Below the pieces are notes generated by a model. The model was not told the DNA's origin. It saw nothing but the letters and a program-made list of their open reading frames with translations, and ran no database searches. Positions 34,326 through 43,676 of a stretch of 48,177 nucleotides of DNA are shown here, piece by piece; within the stretch, counting starts at the first letter, position 1; every line of letters starts with the position of its first letter. The stretch comes from Sulfuritalea sp. (GTDB taxonomy: Bacteria; Pseudomonadota; Gammaproteobacteria; Burkholderiales; Rhodocyclaceae): assembly GCA_030696505.1 (NCBI GenBank), contig JAUYSD010000056.1, positions 1 through 48,177 on the forward strand, written 5' to 3'. A program made the position numbers and the translations under genes.

Positions 34326-36434
34326 ATGAACGACAAGGTCATCGCTAAGCAACGCCCGGTGCGTCTGATCGGCGTGGTCAGCGGGTTCGGGGTACCGCCG
34401 CGAACGCGTAACGGCAGCATGCGTGCGGCGGCGGCGCTGGAACTCGCCGACGCCGGCGGCGGGATGCGCAGGAACGGCATCGATTGCGCATGGGACGGGC
34501 TCATCGCGCCGACGACCGAGCGGGATCTGCCGCCGGATGTCGCATTGCGCCGGCTCTGCGATCAGGTCGCCGAGCGCGTCGCGGCCTGCGTCGACAGCGG
34601 CGCCCTGCCGGTCGTGGTCAGCGGCGATCATGCGCTGGCGGTCGGCACCTGGCAGGGGGTGGCGCGGGCGCTCGGCAAGCCACCCGGCATGCTCTGGATC
34701 GATGCCCATCTCGATGCGCATACCGAAATCACCAGTCCCAGCGGCAATCCGCACGGCATGCCGCTGGCGGCGCTGCTGGGGCGCGGCCCCAATCCCTGGC
34801 AAAGCCCGCAGGCGGCGCTGGACGCGGCGCGCTGCTGCGTCTTCGGCGCGCGCAGCTACGAGGATTCCGAAATGCGCCTGCTGCAGGAACTCGGCGTGCA
34901 TGTCGTGGATATGGAGCAGATTCGTCGGCGCGGTCTGCGGTCGGCGCTGGACGTGGCGCTGGCCCATGTCGGCGGCGGCAGTTTCGGCATTTCGATCGAT
35001 CTCGACGCGGTCGATCCGGGCGATGCACCCGGGGTCAATACGCCCAGCGCGGGCGGCCTGGACGGCGCCGCCCTGGCCGATGCCCTGCGCAGCCTGGCCC
35101 GCAAGCCGCAACTCGCCGCGCTCGAGATCGCCGAGTACAACCCGGAACGCGACGTCGCCGGCCGTACCGCGCGCTTGGCGGCGCGCCTGCTCGAAGCGCT
35201 GAGCGCGCCGGACGGCGACGAGTGCCGGCGGATCGAGGCCGGCAGCGGCGCGCACAACTATGCGCCGCTGCCGGTGGTGCTGACGCGCGGCGAGGGCATT
35301 CACGTCTGGGATACGGCGGGCAAGCGCTACATCGACATGATGTCGGCCTATTCGGCGGTGAGCCTGGGGCACGGCCATCCGCTACTGGTGGCCGCGCTGA
35401 CGGAACAGGCGCAACGTCTGGCAGTGACCTCGCGGGCCTTCTACAACGACCGCTTGCCGCTGCTGCTGGCGCGCCTGTGCGCGGTGTTCGGCTACGAGGC
35501 CGCGCTGCCGGTCAATACCGGGCTGGAGGCGGTGGAAACCGCGCTCAAGGCGGCGCGCAAATGGGGTTACCGGCATAAGGGCGTTGCCGCCGACCAGGCC
35601 GAGATCATCGCCTGCGCGGGTAATTTCCATGGACGCTCGATCGCGATCATCGGCATGTCCTCGGAGGCCCAGTACCGCGACGGCTTCGGCCCGTTTGCGC
35701 CGGGCTTCAGGCTGGTCGCCTACGGCGACGCCGAGGCGCTCGAAGCTGCGATAGGCCCCGATACCGTGGCCTTCCTGGTGGAACCGGTGCAGGGCGAGGG
35801 CGGCATCGTCGTGCCGCCCGACGGCTATTTGCGCCGCTGCGCCGAAATCTGCCGGCGTCACGGCGTGCTGCTGATCTGCGACGAGGTGCAGACCGGCCTC
35901 GGCCGTACCGGCAAGCTGCTGGCCTCCTGGCACGAGAATGTGCGGCCCGACGGGGTGATCCTGGGCAAGGCACTGGGCGGCGGCCTGCTGCCGGTGTCGG
36001 CTTTTCTCGCCGACCGCGAGTTGATGGACGTGTTCACGCCCGGCGACCATGGCAGCACCTTCGGCGGCAATGCCTTGGCGGCCGCGGTGGCCCTGGTCGC
36101 CCTCGACCTGATCGTCGAGCTGGACCTTTCGGCGCATTCGGCGCTGCTCGGCGAGCATCTGCTGGCGCGGCTGCGCGCCTTGCGCCATCCGGCGATACGC
36201 GCGGTGCGCGGGCGCGGACTGTTTGCCGGGATCGAACTCGACCCCGCCATACTCGACGCGCACACCGCCTGCCTGCGCCTGCTCGATGCCGGCGTGCTGA
36301 CCAAGGATACCCACGGCACGGTGATCCGGATCGCGCCGCCGCTTATCATCGACATGGCCCAACTCGACGACGCGATCGACCGCATCGCCGCCGTGCTGCA
36401 GCAGATGCCGGCGGACCAGGCGCTTGCGGCCTGA
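34326..36434 (+). CDS. arginase - ornithine aminotransferase fusion protein
   Basis: Arginase-family half: SGDHALAVGTW, WIDAHLDAHTEITSPSGNPHGMPLAALLG, GISIDLDAVDPGDAPGVNTPSAGGL, EIAEYNPERD. OAT half: GAHNYAPLPVVLTRGEGIHVWD, NTGLEAVETALKAARKWGY, CDEVQTGLGRTGK, ILGKALGGGLLPVSA, GSTFGGNALA. One frame, no stop. Confidence 0.9.
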   Translation: MNDKVIAKQRPVRLIGVVSGFGVPPRTRNGSMRAAAALELADAGGGMRRNGIDCAWDGLIAPTTERDLPPDVALRRLCDQVAERVAACVDSGALPVVVSGDHALAVGTWQGVARALGKPPGMLWIDAHLDAHTEITSPSGNPHGMPLAALLGRGPNPWQSPQAALDAARCCVFGARSYEDSEMRLLQELGVHVVDMEQIRRRGLRSALDVALAHVGGGSFGISIDLDAVDPGDAPGVNTPSAGGLDGAALADALRSLARKPQLAALEIAEYNPERDVAGRTARLAARLLEALSAPDGDECRRIEAGSGAHNYAPLPVVLTRGEGIHVWDTAGKRYIDMMSAYSAVSLGHGHPLLVAALTEQAQRLAVTSRAFYNDRLPLLLARLCAVFGYEAALPVNTGLEAVETALKAARKWGYRHKGVAADQAEIIACAGNFHGRSIAIIGMSSEAQYRDGFGPFAPGFRLVAYGDAEALEAAIGPDTVAFLVEPVQGEGGIVVPPDGYLRRCAEICRRHGVLLICDEVQTGLGRTGKLLASWHENVRPDGVILGKALGGGLLPVSAFLADRELMDVFTPGDHGSTFGGNALAAAVALVALDLIVELDLSAHSALLGEHLLARLRALRHPAIRAVRGRGLFAGIELDPAILDAHTACLRLLDAGVLTKDTHGTVIRIAPPLIIDMAQLDDAIDRIAAVLQQMPADQALAA

Positions 36435-36443
36435 CCCGATGTC

Positions 36444-37964
36444 ATGACCAGCGTCGACGAAAAGGACATTCTGCAATGCCTGGGCATCGTCGGCAGCCTG
36501 GCCGCGGGCAATGCCGGCTTTGCCTCGGAAAACCCGGCAACCGGCAGGGTGATCGCCCGGGTTCGCCGTGCCGCCAGCGCCAACTATGAGGCGACCGTGA
36601 CGGCGGCCGCGGCTGCTTTCGTGAAATGGCGCGAGGTACCGGCGCCGCAACGCGGCGCGCTGGTGCGCGCCCTGGGCGAGGAACTGCGGCGGCACAAGGA
36701 TCTGCTCGGCAGCCTGATCTCGCTCGAAACCGGGAAGATCAAGGCCGAAGGCGACGGCGAGGTGCAGGAAATGATCGACATTGCCGATTTCGCCGTCGGC
36801 CTTTCGCGCCAGTTGTATGGTCGCAGCATGCATTCGGAGCGCCGGCAGCACCGGATGTTCGAGCAGTGGCTCCCGCTGGGTCCGGTCGGCGTGATCACCG
36901 CGTTCAATTTTCCCGCCGCCGTCTGGGCGTGGAACGCGCTGATCGCCGCGGTCTGCGGCGACACGGTGGTGTGGAAGCCGAGTCCGAAGGCGCCATTGAC
37001 GGCGCTGGCGATTCATCGTCTGGCATGCGAAGTGGCGCGGCAGCATGATGCCGCGGATGTCTTCGGCCTGCTGCTGTCCGACCGGCCGCAGCTCGGTGAG
37101 CGGATGGCGGCCGACCCGCGCCTGCCCTTGCTCTCCTTCACCGGGTCGTCCGCCGTCGGCCGTCGCGTGGCGCAGACCGTGGCGGCGCGTTTCGGCCGCA
37201 GCCTGCTCGAATGCTCGGGCAACAACGCGGTGATCGTCGATGAAAGCGCCGATCTCGATCTGGCGCTGCGTGCCATTCTGTTCGGTGCGGTGGGCACCGC
37301 CGGCCAGCGCTGCACCTCGACGCGCCGCCTGATCGTGCACGAGTCGCGCCATGCCGAAATCGTGCGCCGCCTGCTGGACGCCTACAGCGAGGTCTGCGTC
37401 GGCGATCCGCTGGCTGCCAGCACTCTGATGGGACCGCTGATAGACGAAGCCGCACGAAGCGAATTTGTCGCCGCGGTGGCCGCCGCCGAAGCCTGCGGCG
37501 GCACCGTGCTGTGTGGCGGCTCGGTTCTGGCGCGGCCCGGCTATTTCGTGCGGCCGACGCTGATCGAAGCCGAGAACGAGTGGCCGGTGGTGCAACGCGA
37601 AACCTTCGGCCCCATCCTTTACGTCATGCGCTACCGGGACTTCGAGCAGGCGCTGGCCATGCAGAATGCCGTGCCGCAAGGCTTGTCCTCGGCCTTGTTC
37701 ACGCTCGATCTGCGCCATGCGGAACAATTCCTCGCCGCATCCGGCAGCGATTGCGGCATCGCCAACATCAATCTCGGTACGTCGGGCGCCGAGATCGGCG
37801 GCGCCTTCGGCGGCGAAAAGGAAACCGGTGGCGGCCGCGAGGCAGGCTCGGACGCCTGGAAGGCTTACATGCGTCGACAGACCAATACGATTAATTGGGG
37901 TAGCGATCTGCCGCTTGCTCAGGGAATTGAATTTCTCCCCGGCGGAGTACAACGGAGCCGATAG
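36444..37964 (+). CDS. aldehyde dehydrogenase, ALDH7 / alpha-aminoadipate-semialdehyde dehydrogenase-like
   Basis: VGVITAFNFPAAVWAWNAL, GTAGQRCTSTRRL, GGAFGGEKETGGGREAGSDAWKAYMRRQTNTINWG (antiquitin-type C-terminus). Confidence 0.9.
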   Translation: MTSVDEKDILQCLGIVGSLAAGNAGFASENPATGRVIARVRRAASANYEATVTAAAAAFVKWREVPAPQRGALVRALGEELRRHKDLLGSLISLETGKIKAEGDGEVQEMIDIADFAVGLSRQLYGRSMHSERRQHRMFEQWLPLGPVGVITAFNFPAAVWAWNALIAAVCGDTVVWKPSPKAPLTALAIHRLACEVARQHDAADVFGLLLSDRPQLGERMAADPRLPLLSFTGSSAVGRRVAQTVAARFGRSLLECSGNNAVIVDESADLDLALRAILFGAVGTAGQRCTSTRRLIVHESRHAEIVRRLLDAYSEVCVGDPLAASTLMGPLIDEAARSEFVAAVAAAEACGGTVLCGGSVLARPGYFVRPTLIEAENEWPVVQRETFGPILYVMRYRDFEQALAMQNAVPQGLSSALFTLDLRHAEQFLAASGSDCGIANINLGTSGAEIGGAFGGEKETGGGREAGSDAWKAYMRRQTNTINWGSDLPLAQGIEFLPGGVQRSR

Positions 37965-38076
37965 TAAATTTGGTCGACAAAAAGAGTCAACTTTTGAAAT
38001 CTTTTGGCCGTTGAGCTATCAAAGAAGAGAGATGGAGTCAGCAGGGAACCGCGAATAATCAGAGAGGAGGCGTGTC

Positions 38077-39999
38077 ATGTCGATCTTTGACCGTTATCAG
38101 GGCCGCTACGAATCCGCGCTGGAAGAAGACATGTCGGTCCAGGAGTACCTGGATCTGTGCCGCAACGAACCCGCGGCCTATGTCAGCGTCGCCGAGCGCA
38201 TGCTCGCCGCGATCGGCGAACCCGAACTGGTGGATACGCGGCTCGATCCGCGGCTGTCGCGCATTTTTGCCAACAAGATCATCAAGATCTACCCGGCCTT
38301 CCGCGATTTCTACGGCATGGAAGAGGTGATCGAGAACATCGTCGCCTATATCCGCCATGCGGCCCAGGGCCTAGAAGAGAAGAAGCAGATACTTTATCTG
38401 CTCGGCCCGGTCGGCGGCGGCAAATCCTCGCTCGCCGAGAAGCTGAAATCCCTGATCGAGAAGGAGCCTTTCTATGCCATCAAGGGCTCGCCGGTGCATG
38501 AGTCGCCGCTGGGCCTGTTCAAGCCCGAGGAGGACGGCCCCATTCTCGAAGAGGACTTCGGCATTCCGCGGCGTTACCTGAACACCATCATGTCGCCCTG
38601 GGCGGTCAAGCGCCTGCACGAATTCAACGGCGACATCACCCGGTTCCGCGTGGTCAAGCTGCGGCCTTCGGTACTGCGCCAGATCGCCGTGTCGAAGACC
38701 GAGCCGGGCGATGAGAACAACCAGGACATCTCCTCGCTGGTCGGCAAGATCGACATCCGCAAGCTCGAAGAGTATTCGCAGAACGATCCCGATGCCTACA
38801 GCTACTCGGGCGGGCTGTGCCTGGCCAACCGCGGCCTGCTCGAATTCGTCGAGATGTTCAAGGCGCCGATCAAGGTCCTGCATCCGCTACTGACGGCGAC
38901 CCAGGAAGCCAACTACAAGGGTACCGAGGGCTTCGGCGCGATTCCCTTCGACGGCATGATCCTCGCGCACTCCAACGAGGCGGAGTGGATGGCGTTCAAG
39001 AACAACCGCAACAACGAGGCCTTCCTCGACCGCATCTACATCGTCAAGGTGCCCTACTGCCTGCGCGTCTCCGAAGAGGTCAAGATCTACGAGAAGCTGC
39101 TGGTGAACTCTTCGCTGTCGAAGGCGCCCTGCGCGCCGGACACGCTGCTGATGATGGCGCAGTTCGCCGTGCTGTCGCGCCTCAAGGAGCCGGAAAACTC
39201 GGCGATCTACTCGAAGATGCGCGTCTATGACGGCGAGAACCTCAAGGACACCGACCCCAAGGCCAAGTCCTACCAGGAGTACCGCGACTACGCCGGCGTC
39301 GACGAAGGCATGACCGGCTTGTCCACGCGCTTCGCGTTCAAGATACTGTCCAAGGTGTTCAACTTCGACCATCGCGAGGTGGCCGCCAATCCGGTGCACC
39401 TGATGTACGTGCTGGAGCAGCAGATCGAGCAGGAACAGTTCGCGCCCGAAGTGGAGCAGCGCTACCTCGGCTTCATCAAGGAGTTCCTCGCTCCGCGCTA
39501 TGCGGAATTCATCGGCAAGGAAATCCAGACCGCCTACCTCGAATCGTATTCCGAGTACGGCCAGAACATCTTCGACCGCTACGTCACCTATGCCGACTTC
39601 TGGATTCAGGACCAGGAATTCCGCGATCCGAATACCGGCGAGATCCTTGATCGCAGCGCGCTCAACGACGAACTGGAGAAGATCGAGAAGCCGGCCGGCA
39701 TCAGCAACCCGAAGGACTTCCGCAACGAGGTGGTGAACTTCGTGCTGCGCGCCCGGGCCAAGAACGACGGCATGAATCCGGCCTGGACTTCCTACGAGAA
39801 GCTGCGCGCCGTGATCGAGAAGAAGATGTTCTCCAACACCGAGGAACTGCTGCCGGTGATTTCCTTCAACAACAAGGCCAGCGCCGACGACCAGCGCAAG
39901 CACCAGGATTTCGTCAATCGCATGAAGGCCAAGGGCTACACGGAGAAGCAGGTCCGCCTGCTGGCCGAATGGTATCTGCGCGTGCGCAAGTCGTCCTGA
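38077..39999 (+). CDS. prkA: PrkA serine protein kinase
   Basis: YLLGPVGGGKSSLAEKLK, MSPWAVKRLHEFNGDITRF, 640 aa; followed by the yeaH/spoVR partners. Confidence 0.95.
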   Translation: MSIFDRYQGRYESALEEDMSVQEYLDLCRNEPAAYVSVAERMLAAIGEPELVDTRLDPRLSRIFANKIIKIYPAFRDFYGMEEVIENIVAYIRHAAQGLEEKKQILYLLGPVGGGKSSLAEKLKSLIEKEPFYAIKGSPVHESPLGLFKPEEDGPILEEDFGIPRRYLNTIMSPWAVKRLHEFNGDITRFRVVKLRPSVLRQIAVSKTEPGDENNQDISSLVGKIDIRKLEEYSQNDPDAYSYSGGLCLANRGLLEFVEMFKAPIKVLHPLLTATQEANYKGTEGFGAIPFDGMILAHSNEAEWMAFKNNRNNEAFLDRIYIVKVPYCLRVSEEVKIYEKLLVNSSLSKAPCAPDTLLMMAQFAVLSRLKEPENSAIYSKMRVYDGENLKDTDPKAKSYQEYRDYAGVDEGMTGLSTRFAFKILSKVFNFDHREVAANPVHLMYVLEQQIEQEQFAPEVEQRYLGFIKEFLAPRYAEFIGKEIQTAYLESYSEYGQNIFDRYVTYADFWIQDQEFRDPNTGEILDRSALNDELEKIEKPAGISNPKDFRNEVVNFVLRARAKNDGMNPAWTSYEKLRAVIEKKMFSNTEELLPVISFNNKASADDQRKHQDFVNRMKAKGYTEKQVRLLAEWYLRVRKSS

Positions 40000-40070
40000 A
40001 CTGACGGCAGCGACGTGGCGTCCCGGGACAGCCGGGAGCAGCGGGCAGGCAAACCGAGCGGGAGGGCAGC

Positions 40071-41336
40071 ATGCTTCAGATCATCGATCGGCGCAACGAC
40101 AGCAAGAACAAGAGCGCCGTCAATCGCAACCGCTTCATCCGGCGCTTCAAGGGCCAGATCAGGAAGGCGGTGCAGGACGCGATTGCCCGGCGCAAGATCG
40201 CCGATATCGACAACGGCGAGAGGGTCGGCATCCCGTCCAAGGATATTTCGGAACCGCAATTCCATCATGGCCGGGGCGGGCGCTGGAGCGTGGTGCAGCC
40301 GGGCAACGACCGTTACATCACCGGCGACGAGATCGAGCGGCCGGAGGAAGGTGCGGGCGGGCGCGGCAGCGGCGCCAGCCTGGACGGCGAGGGCCTCGAC
40401 GACTTCGTGTTCACGCTGTCGCGCGAGGAGTTTCTCGATATTTTCTTCGACGACCTGGCCCTGCCGCACCTGATCAAGACCCAGTTGGCGCGCATCGCCG
40501 AATACAAGCGCGTGCGCGCCGGCTATACCTCGACCGGGGTCCCGGCCAACATCAATGTGGTGCGTTCGCTGCGCGGCGCGACGGGGCGCCGTCTGGCCGC
40601 CGGCGGGCCCTACCGCAAGACGCTGCGCGCCCTGCACGCCGAGCTGGCCGAACTGGAAGCGTGCGGCGCGGGCGACGGCGAGCGGGCCGCGGAAATTCGC
40701 GCCGAGATCGCCCGCCTGCTGCGCCGGATCGAGACCCTGCCCTTCATCGACACCTTCGATTTGCGCTACAACAGCCGCATCCGCGTCCCGGCGCCGTCGA
40801 CCCAGGCCGTGATGTTCTGCGTCATGGACGTCTCCGGCTCCATGGACGAACAGAAGAAGCGCATCGCCAAGCGCTTCTTCATGCTGCTCTACCTGTTCCT
40901 GACCCGCACCTACGAGCACATCGAGATCGTCTTCATCCGCCACCACACGCTGGCGCTGGAAGTCGACGAGGACGACTTCTTCCGCTCGCGCGAAACCGGC
41001 GGCACCGTGGTGTCCTCCGCGCTCGAACTGATGCTGCGCATCGTGCGCCAGCGCTATGCCTCGAATGTCTGGAACATCTACTGCGCCCAGGCCTCCGACG
41101 GCGACAACTGGGAGGCCGATTCGCCGAAATGCCGGGAGCTGCTCGAATCCAGCATCGTGCCGCTGATCCAGTACTACGCCTACATCGAGATTTCGGAGGG
41201 AGAACAGCAGAACCTCTGGCGCGAGTACGCCAGGGTCATGGCCAGCCACCCGCAGCGCTTCGCCATGCAGCAGATCGGTGGTCCGGAGGACATCTACCCG
41301 GTGTTCCGCGAACTGTTCCGCAAGAGCCTGGCGTGA
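40071..41336 (+). CDS. yeaH: DUF444 / YeaH-YhbH family protein (VWA-like)
   Basis: MLQIIDRRNDSKNKSAVNRNRFIRRFKGQI, MFCVMDVSGSMDEQKKRIAKRFFMLLYLFL. Confidence 0.94.
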   Translation: MLQIIDRRNDSKNKSAVNRNRFIRRFKGQIRKAVQDAIARRKIADIDNGERVGIPSKDISEPQFHHGRGGRWSVVQPGNDRYITGDEIERPEEGAGGRGSGASLDGEGLDDFVFTLSREEFLDIFFDDLALPHLIKTQLARIAEYKRVRAGYTSTGVPANINVVRSLRGATGRRLAAGGPYRKTLRALHAELAELEACGAGDGERAAEIRAEIARLLRRIETLPFIDTFDLRYNSRIRVPAPSTQAVMFCVMDVSGSMDEQKKRIAKRFFMLLYLFLTRTYEHIEIVFIRHHTLALEVDEDDFFRSRETGGTVVSSALELMLRIVRQRYASNVWNIYCAQASDGDNWEADSPKCRELLESSIVPLIQYYAYIEISEGEQQNLWREYARVMASHPQRFAMQQIGGPEDIYPVFRELFRKSLA

Positions 41337-41343
41337 GTCGCCG

Positions 41344-42870
41344 ATGAGCGAAATGCCGCAGCCGCTGCCGACCGGGTCCGAATGGAGCTTCGAGTCCATC
41401 GAGATCTACGATCGCGAGATCGGATGCGTCGCCCGGGAATACGGGCTCGACGTCTATCGCCACCAGCTCGAAGTCATCACCGCCGAGCAGATGATGGATG
41501 CCTATGCCTCAATAGGCATGCCGGTGTATTATCACCACTGGTCCTTCGGCAAGCATTTCCTGAGTACCGAGAAGGGCTACAAGCGCGGCCAGATGGGGCT
41601 GGCCTACGAGATCGTGATCAACTCCGATCCCTGCATCGTGTATCTGATGGAAGAGAACACGATGCCCATGCAGGCGCTGGTCATCGCTCATGCCGCCTAC
41701 GGCCACAATTCCTTCTTCAAGGGCAACTACCTGTTTCGCACCTGGACTTCAGCCGAGGCGATCGTCGACTACCTGGTGTTCGCGCGCAACGTCATCGCCG
41801 AGTGCGAGGAACGCTACGGCGAAGAAGAGGTCGAGCAGTTGCTCGACGCCTGTCATGCCTTGATGAGCGTCGGCGTGGACCGCTACAAGCGGCCGCCCAA
41901 ACTGTCCCTGAACAAGGAAAAGGAACGGCGCAAGGAACGCGAAAGCTACCTGCAGTCGCAGGTCAATGACCTGTGGCGCACGCTGCCCCAGGGCCTGGAG
42001 CGGGAAGCCACCCAGAGCGAGCGGCGCTTTCCCGCGGAACCGGAAGAGAACCTGCTGTATTTCATCGAGAAGAACGCGCCCCTGCTGGAACCCTGGCAAC
42101 GCGAAATCGTGCGCATCGTGCGCAAGATCGGTCAGTATTTCTACCCGCAGCGGCAAACCCAGCTGATGAACGAAGGCTGGGCCTGTTTCTGGCACTACAC
42201 CATGCTTTACCATCTCTATGACCGGCGCCAGCTCGCCGACGGTTTCATGCTGGAATTCCTCCAGCATCACACCAATGTGGTGTTTCAGCCGCCGTTCAAC
42301 AGCCGCCGCTTCGGCGGCATCAACCCCTATGCGCTGGGTTTTGCCATGTGGCGCGATATCCAGCGCATCTGCCAGGAGCCGACCGCCGAGGACCGCGAGT
42401 GGTTTCCCGATCTGGCGGGCAGCGACTGGCGCGAGTCGATGGACTTCGCCATGCGCAATTTCAAGGATGAAAGCTTCGTCGCCCAGTACCTGTCGCCCCG
42501 GCTGATGCGGGAATTCAGGCTGTTCAACATTCTCGACGACCCGCGCGAACCCACGCTGCGCGTGCGTGCGATCCACGACGAACAGGGCTACCGCACCTTG
42601 CGCCAGTGCCTTGCCGAGCAGTACAACCTCGGCAGCCGCGAGCCCGACATCCAGGTCTGGAACGTCGATCTGCGCGGCGAGCGTTCCCTCACGCTGCGCC
42701 ATTTCAAGTATCAGGGACGGGATCTGGGCGAGTCCCGCGACGCGGTGCTGAAGCACGTCGCGACGCTATGGGGCTTTCCGGTCAGGCTGGAGGAGCAGGA
42801 CGAGGATGGCGAGGTTCGGCACCTGACCGAGGTCAGGATCGACCGGCGCAAGGAGAATCAGCGGCCTTGA
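41344..42870 (+). CDS. SpoVR family protein
   Basis: YHHWSFGKHFLSTEKGYKRGQMGLAYEIVINSDPCIVYLMEENTMPMQALVIAHAAYGHNSFFKGNYLF. Confidence 0.95.
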   Translation: MSEMPQPLPTGSEWSFESIEIYDREIGCVAREYGLDVYRHQLEVITAEQMMDAYASIGMPVYYHHWSFGKHFLSTEKGYKRGQMGLAYEIVINSDPCIVYLMEENTMPMQALVIAHAAYGHNSFFKGNYLFRTWTSAEAIVDYLVFARNVIAECEERYGEEEVEQLLDACHALMSVGVDRYKRPPKLSLNKEKERRKERESYLQSQVNDLWRTLPQGLEREATQSERRFPAEPEENLLYFIEKNAPLLEPWQREIVRIVRKIGQYFYPQRQTQLMNEGWACFWHYTMLYHLYDRRQLADGFMLEFLQHHTNVVFQPPFNSRRFGGINPYALGFAMWRDIQRICQEPTAEDREWFPDLAGSDWRESMDFAMRNFKDESFVAQYLSPRLMREFRLFNILDDPREPTLRVRAIHDEQGYRTLRQCLAEQYNLGSREPDIQVWNVDLRGERSLTLRHFKYQGRDLGESRDAVLKHVATLWGFPVRLEEQDEDGEVRHLTEVRIDRRKENQRP

Positions 42871-42914
42871 TCCCTGCGCCGTTGCGCAGCGGCTGCGCGG
42901 CGGCGCAGGGATCA
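42868..42914. terminator. long perfect-stem hairpin between convergent spoVR and mtfA (bidirectional terminator candidate)
   Basis: TGATCCCTGCGCCG-TTGCGCAG-CGG-CTGCGCGG-CGGCGCAGGGATCA; no U-tract. Confidence 0.6.
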
Positions 42915-43676
42915 GTTCGCCGCCGCGCCAGCCGGGTCCTGGCGATAGAACAGCGTGAACTGTCGATACACCTCCGGGTATTCGTCGGCCAGCAACCGCG
43001 GCGTCTCGAAGAAGGCTTCGCTGGCGACGGCGAAGAACTCGGCGGGCCACTCGGCGCCATAGGGATCGAGCGGCGTTTCCTCGCCGTCATCGACGCGCCG
43101 CCGGAAGTCCTCGAAGGCCCGGCTCATGACCGCGATCCAGCGCTGGCGCGACATCCCGGCGTGCAGCGGCGGCATGCCATCGGCGTCGCCGCTCTTCATG
43201 TCCAGCTTGTGGGCGAATTCGTGGATCACCACATTGATGCCGTCGGCTTCCTCGGCATGATCGAACCAGGAGATCAGCACCGGGCCGCCGTACCAGGCCT
43301 CGCCCATCACGTCGTCGTCGAACTCATGCACCACGCCGTCCTCGTCGATCATCCGCCGCGGAATCAGGAAATCGCCGGGATAGACCACGATACCGACCCA
43401 GCCGGCATACCAGTCGAGGCTGAGGTGCAGGATCGGCAGGCAGGCCTGCAGTGCGATCGTCAGCTGGATGCGCGGCGTCAGCCGCAGCCCCTGCGCGCCG
43501 CTCCATTGCTTTTCGGCGATGAACTGGCGCGCCAGCTGGCGCAGCCGGCCGCGCTCGTCGGGGGTCAGGCGGTGAAGGAAGGGCAGGCTGGCCTCGACCT
43601 CATGCCACAGCGATTCGCGGATGTCGAGCCGATCGGCCCGGCGCTGCCGCCACCATGCCAGCAGCTTGCGTATCAT
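42912..43676 (-). CDS. mtfA: M90-family zinc peptidase MtfA
   Basis: NVVIHEFAHKLDMKSGDADGMPPL, WYGGPVLISW, FFAVASEAFFE. Confidence 0.92.
   Translation of the reverse strand: MIRKLLAWWRQRRADRLDIRESLWHEVEASLPFLHRLTPDERGRLRQLARQFIAEKQWSGAQGLRLTPRIQLTIALQACLPILHLSLDWYAGWVGIVVYPGDFLIPRRMIDEDGVVHEFDDDVMGEAWYGGPVLISWFDHAEEADGINVVIHEFAHKLDMKSGDADGMPPLHAGMSRQRWIAVMSRAFEDFRRRVDDGEETPLDPYGAEWPAEFFAVASEAFFETPRLLADEYPEVYRQFTLFYRQDPAGAAAN

Noticed and set aside
34131-35378. N-terminal ~416 aa extension of the putA ORF (30510..35378)
   Set aside because: It lies antisense to the clear arginase domain and has low-complexity Arg/Ala/His-rich shadow-frame composition; PutA starts plausibly at MSRHAIKEAC (34128-34130).
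35382-37952. 856-aa minus-strand ORF
   Set aside because: Antisense shadow of OAT and ALDH7, both with strong motifs on the plus strand; typical of high-GC third-position bias.
38077-42870. prkA-yeaH-spoVR as a novel system
   Set aside because: A well-known conserved stress/stationary-phase operon in proteobacteria; ordinary order and motifs.
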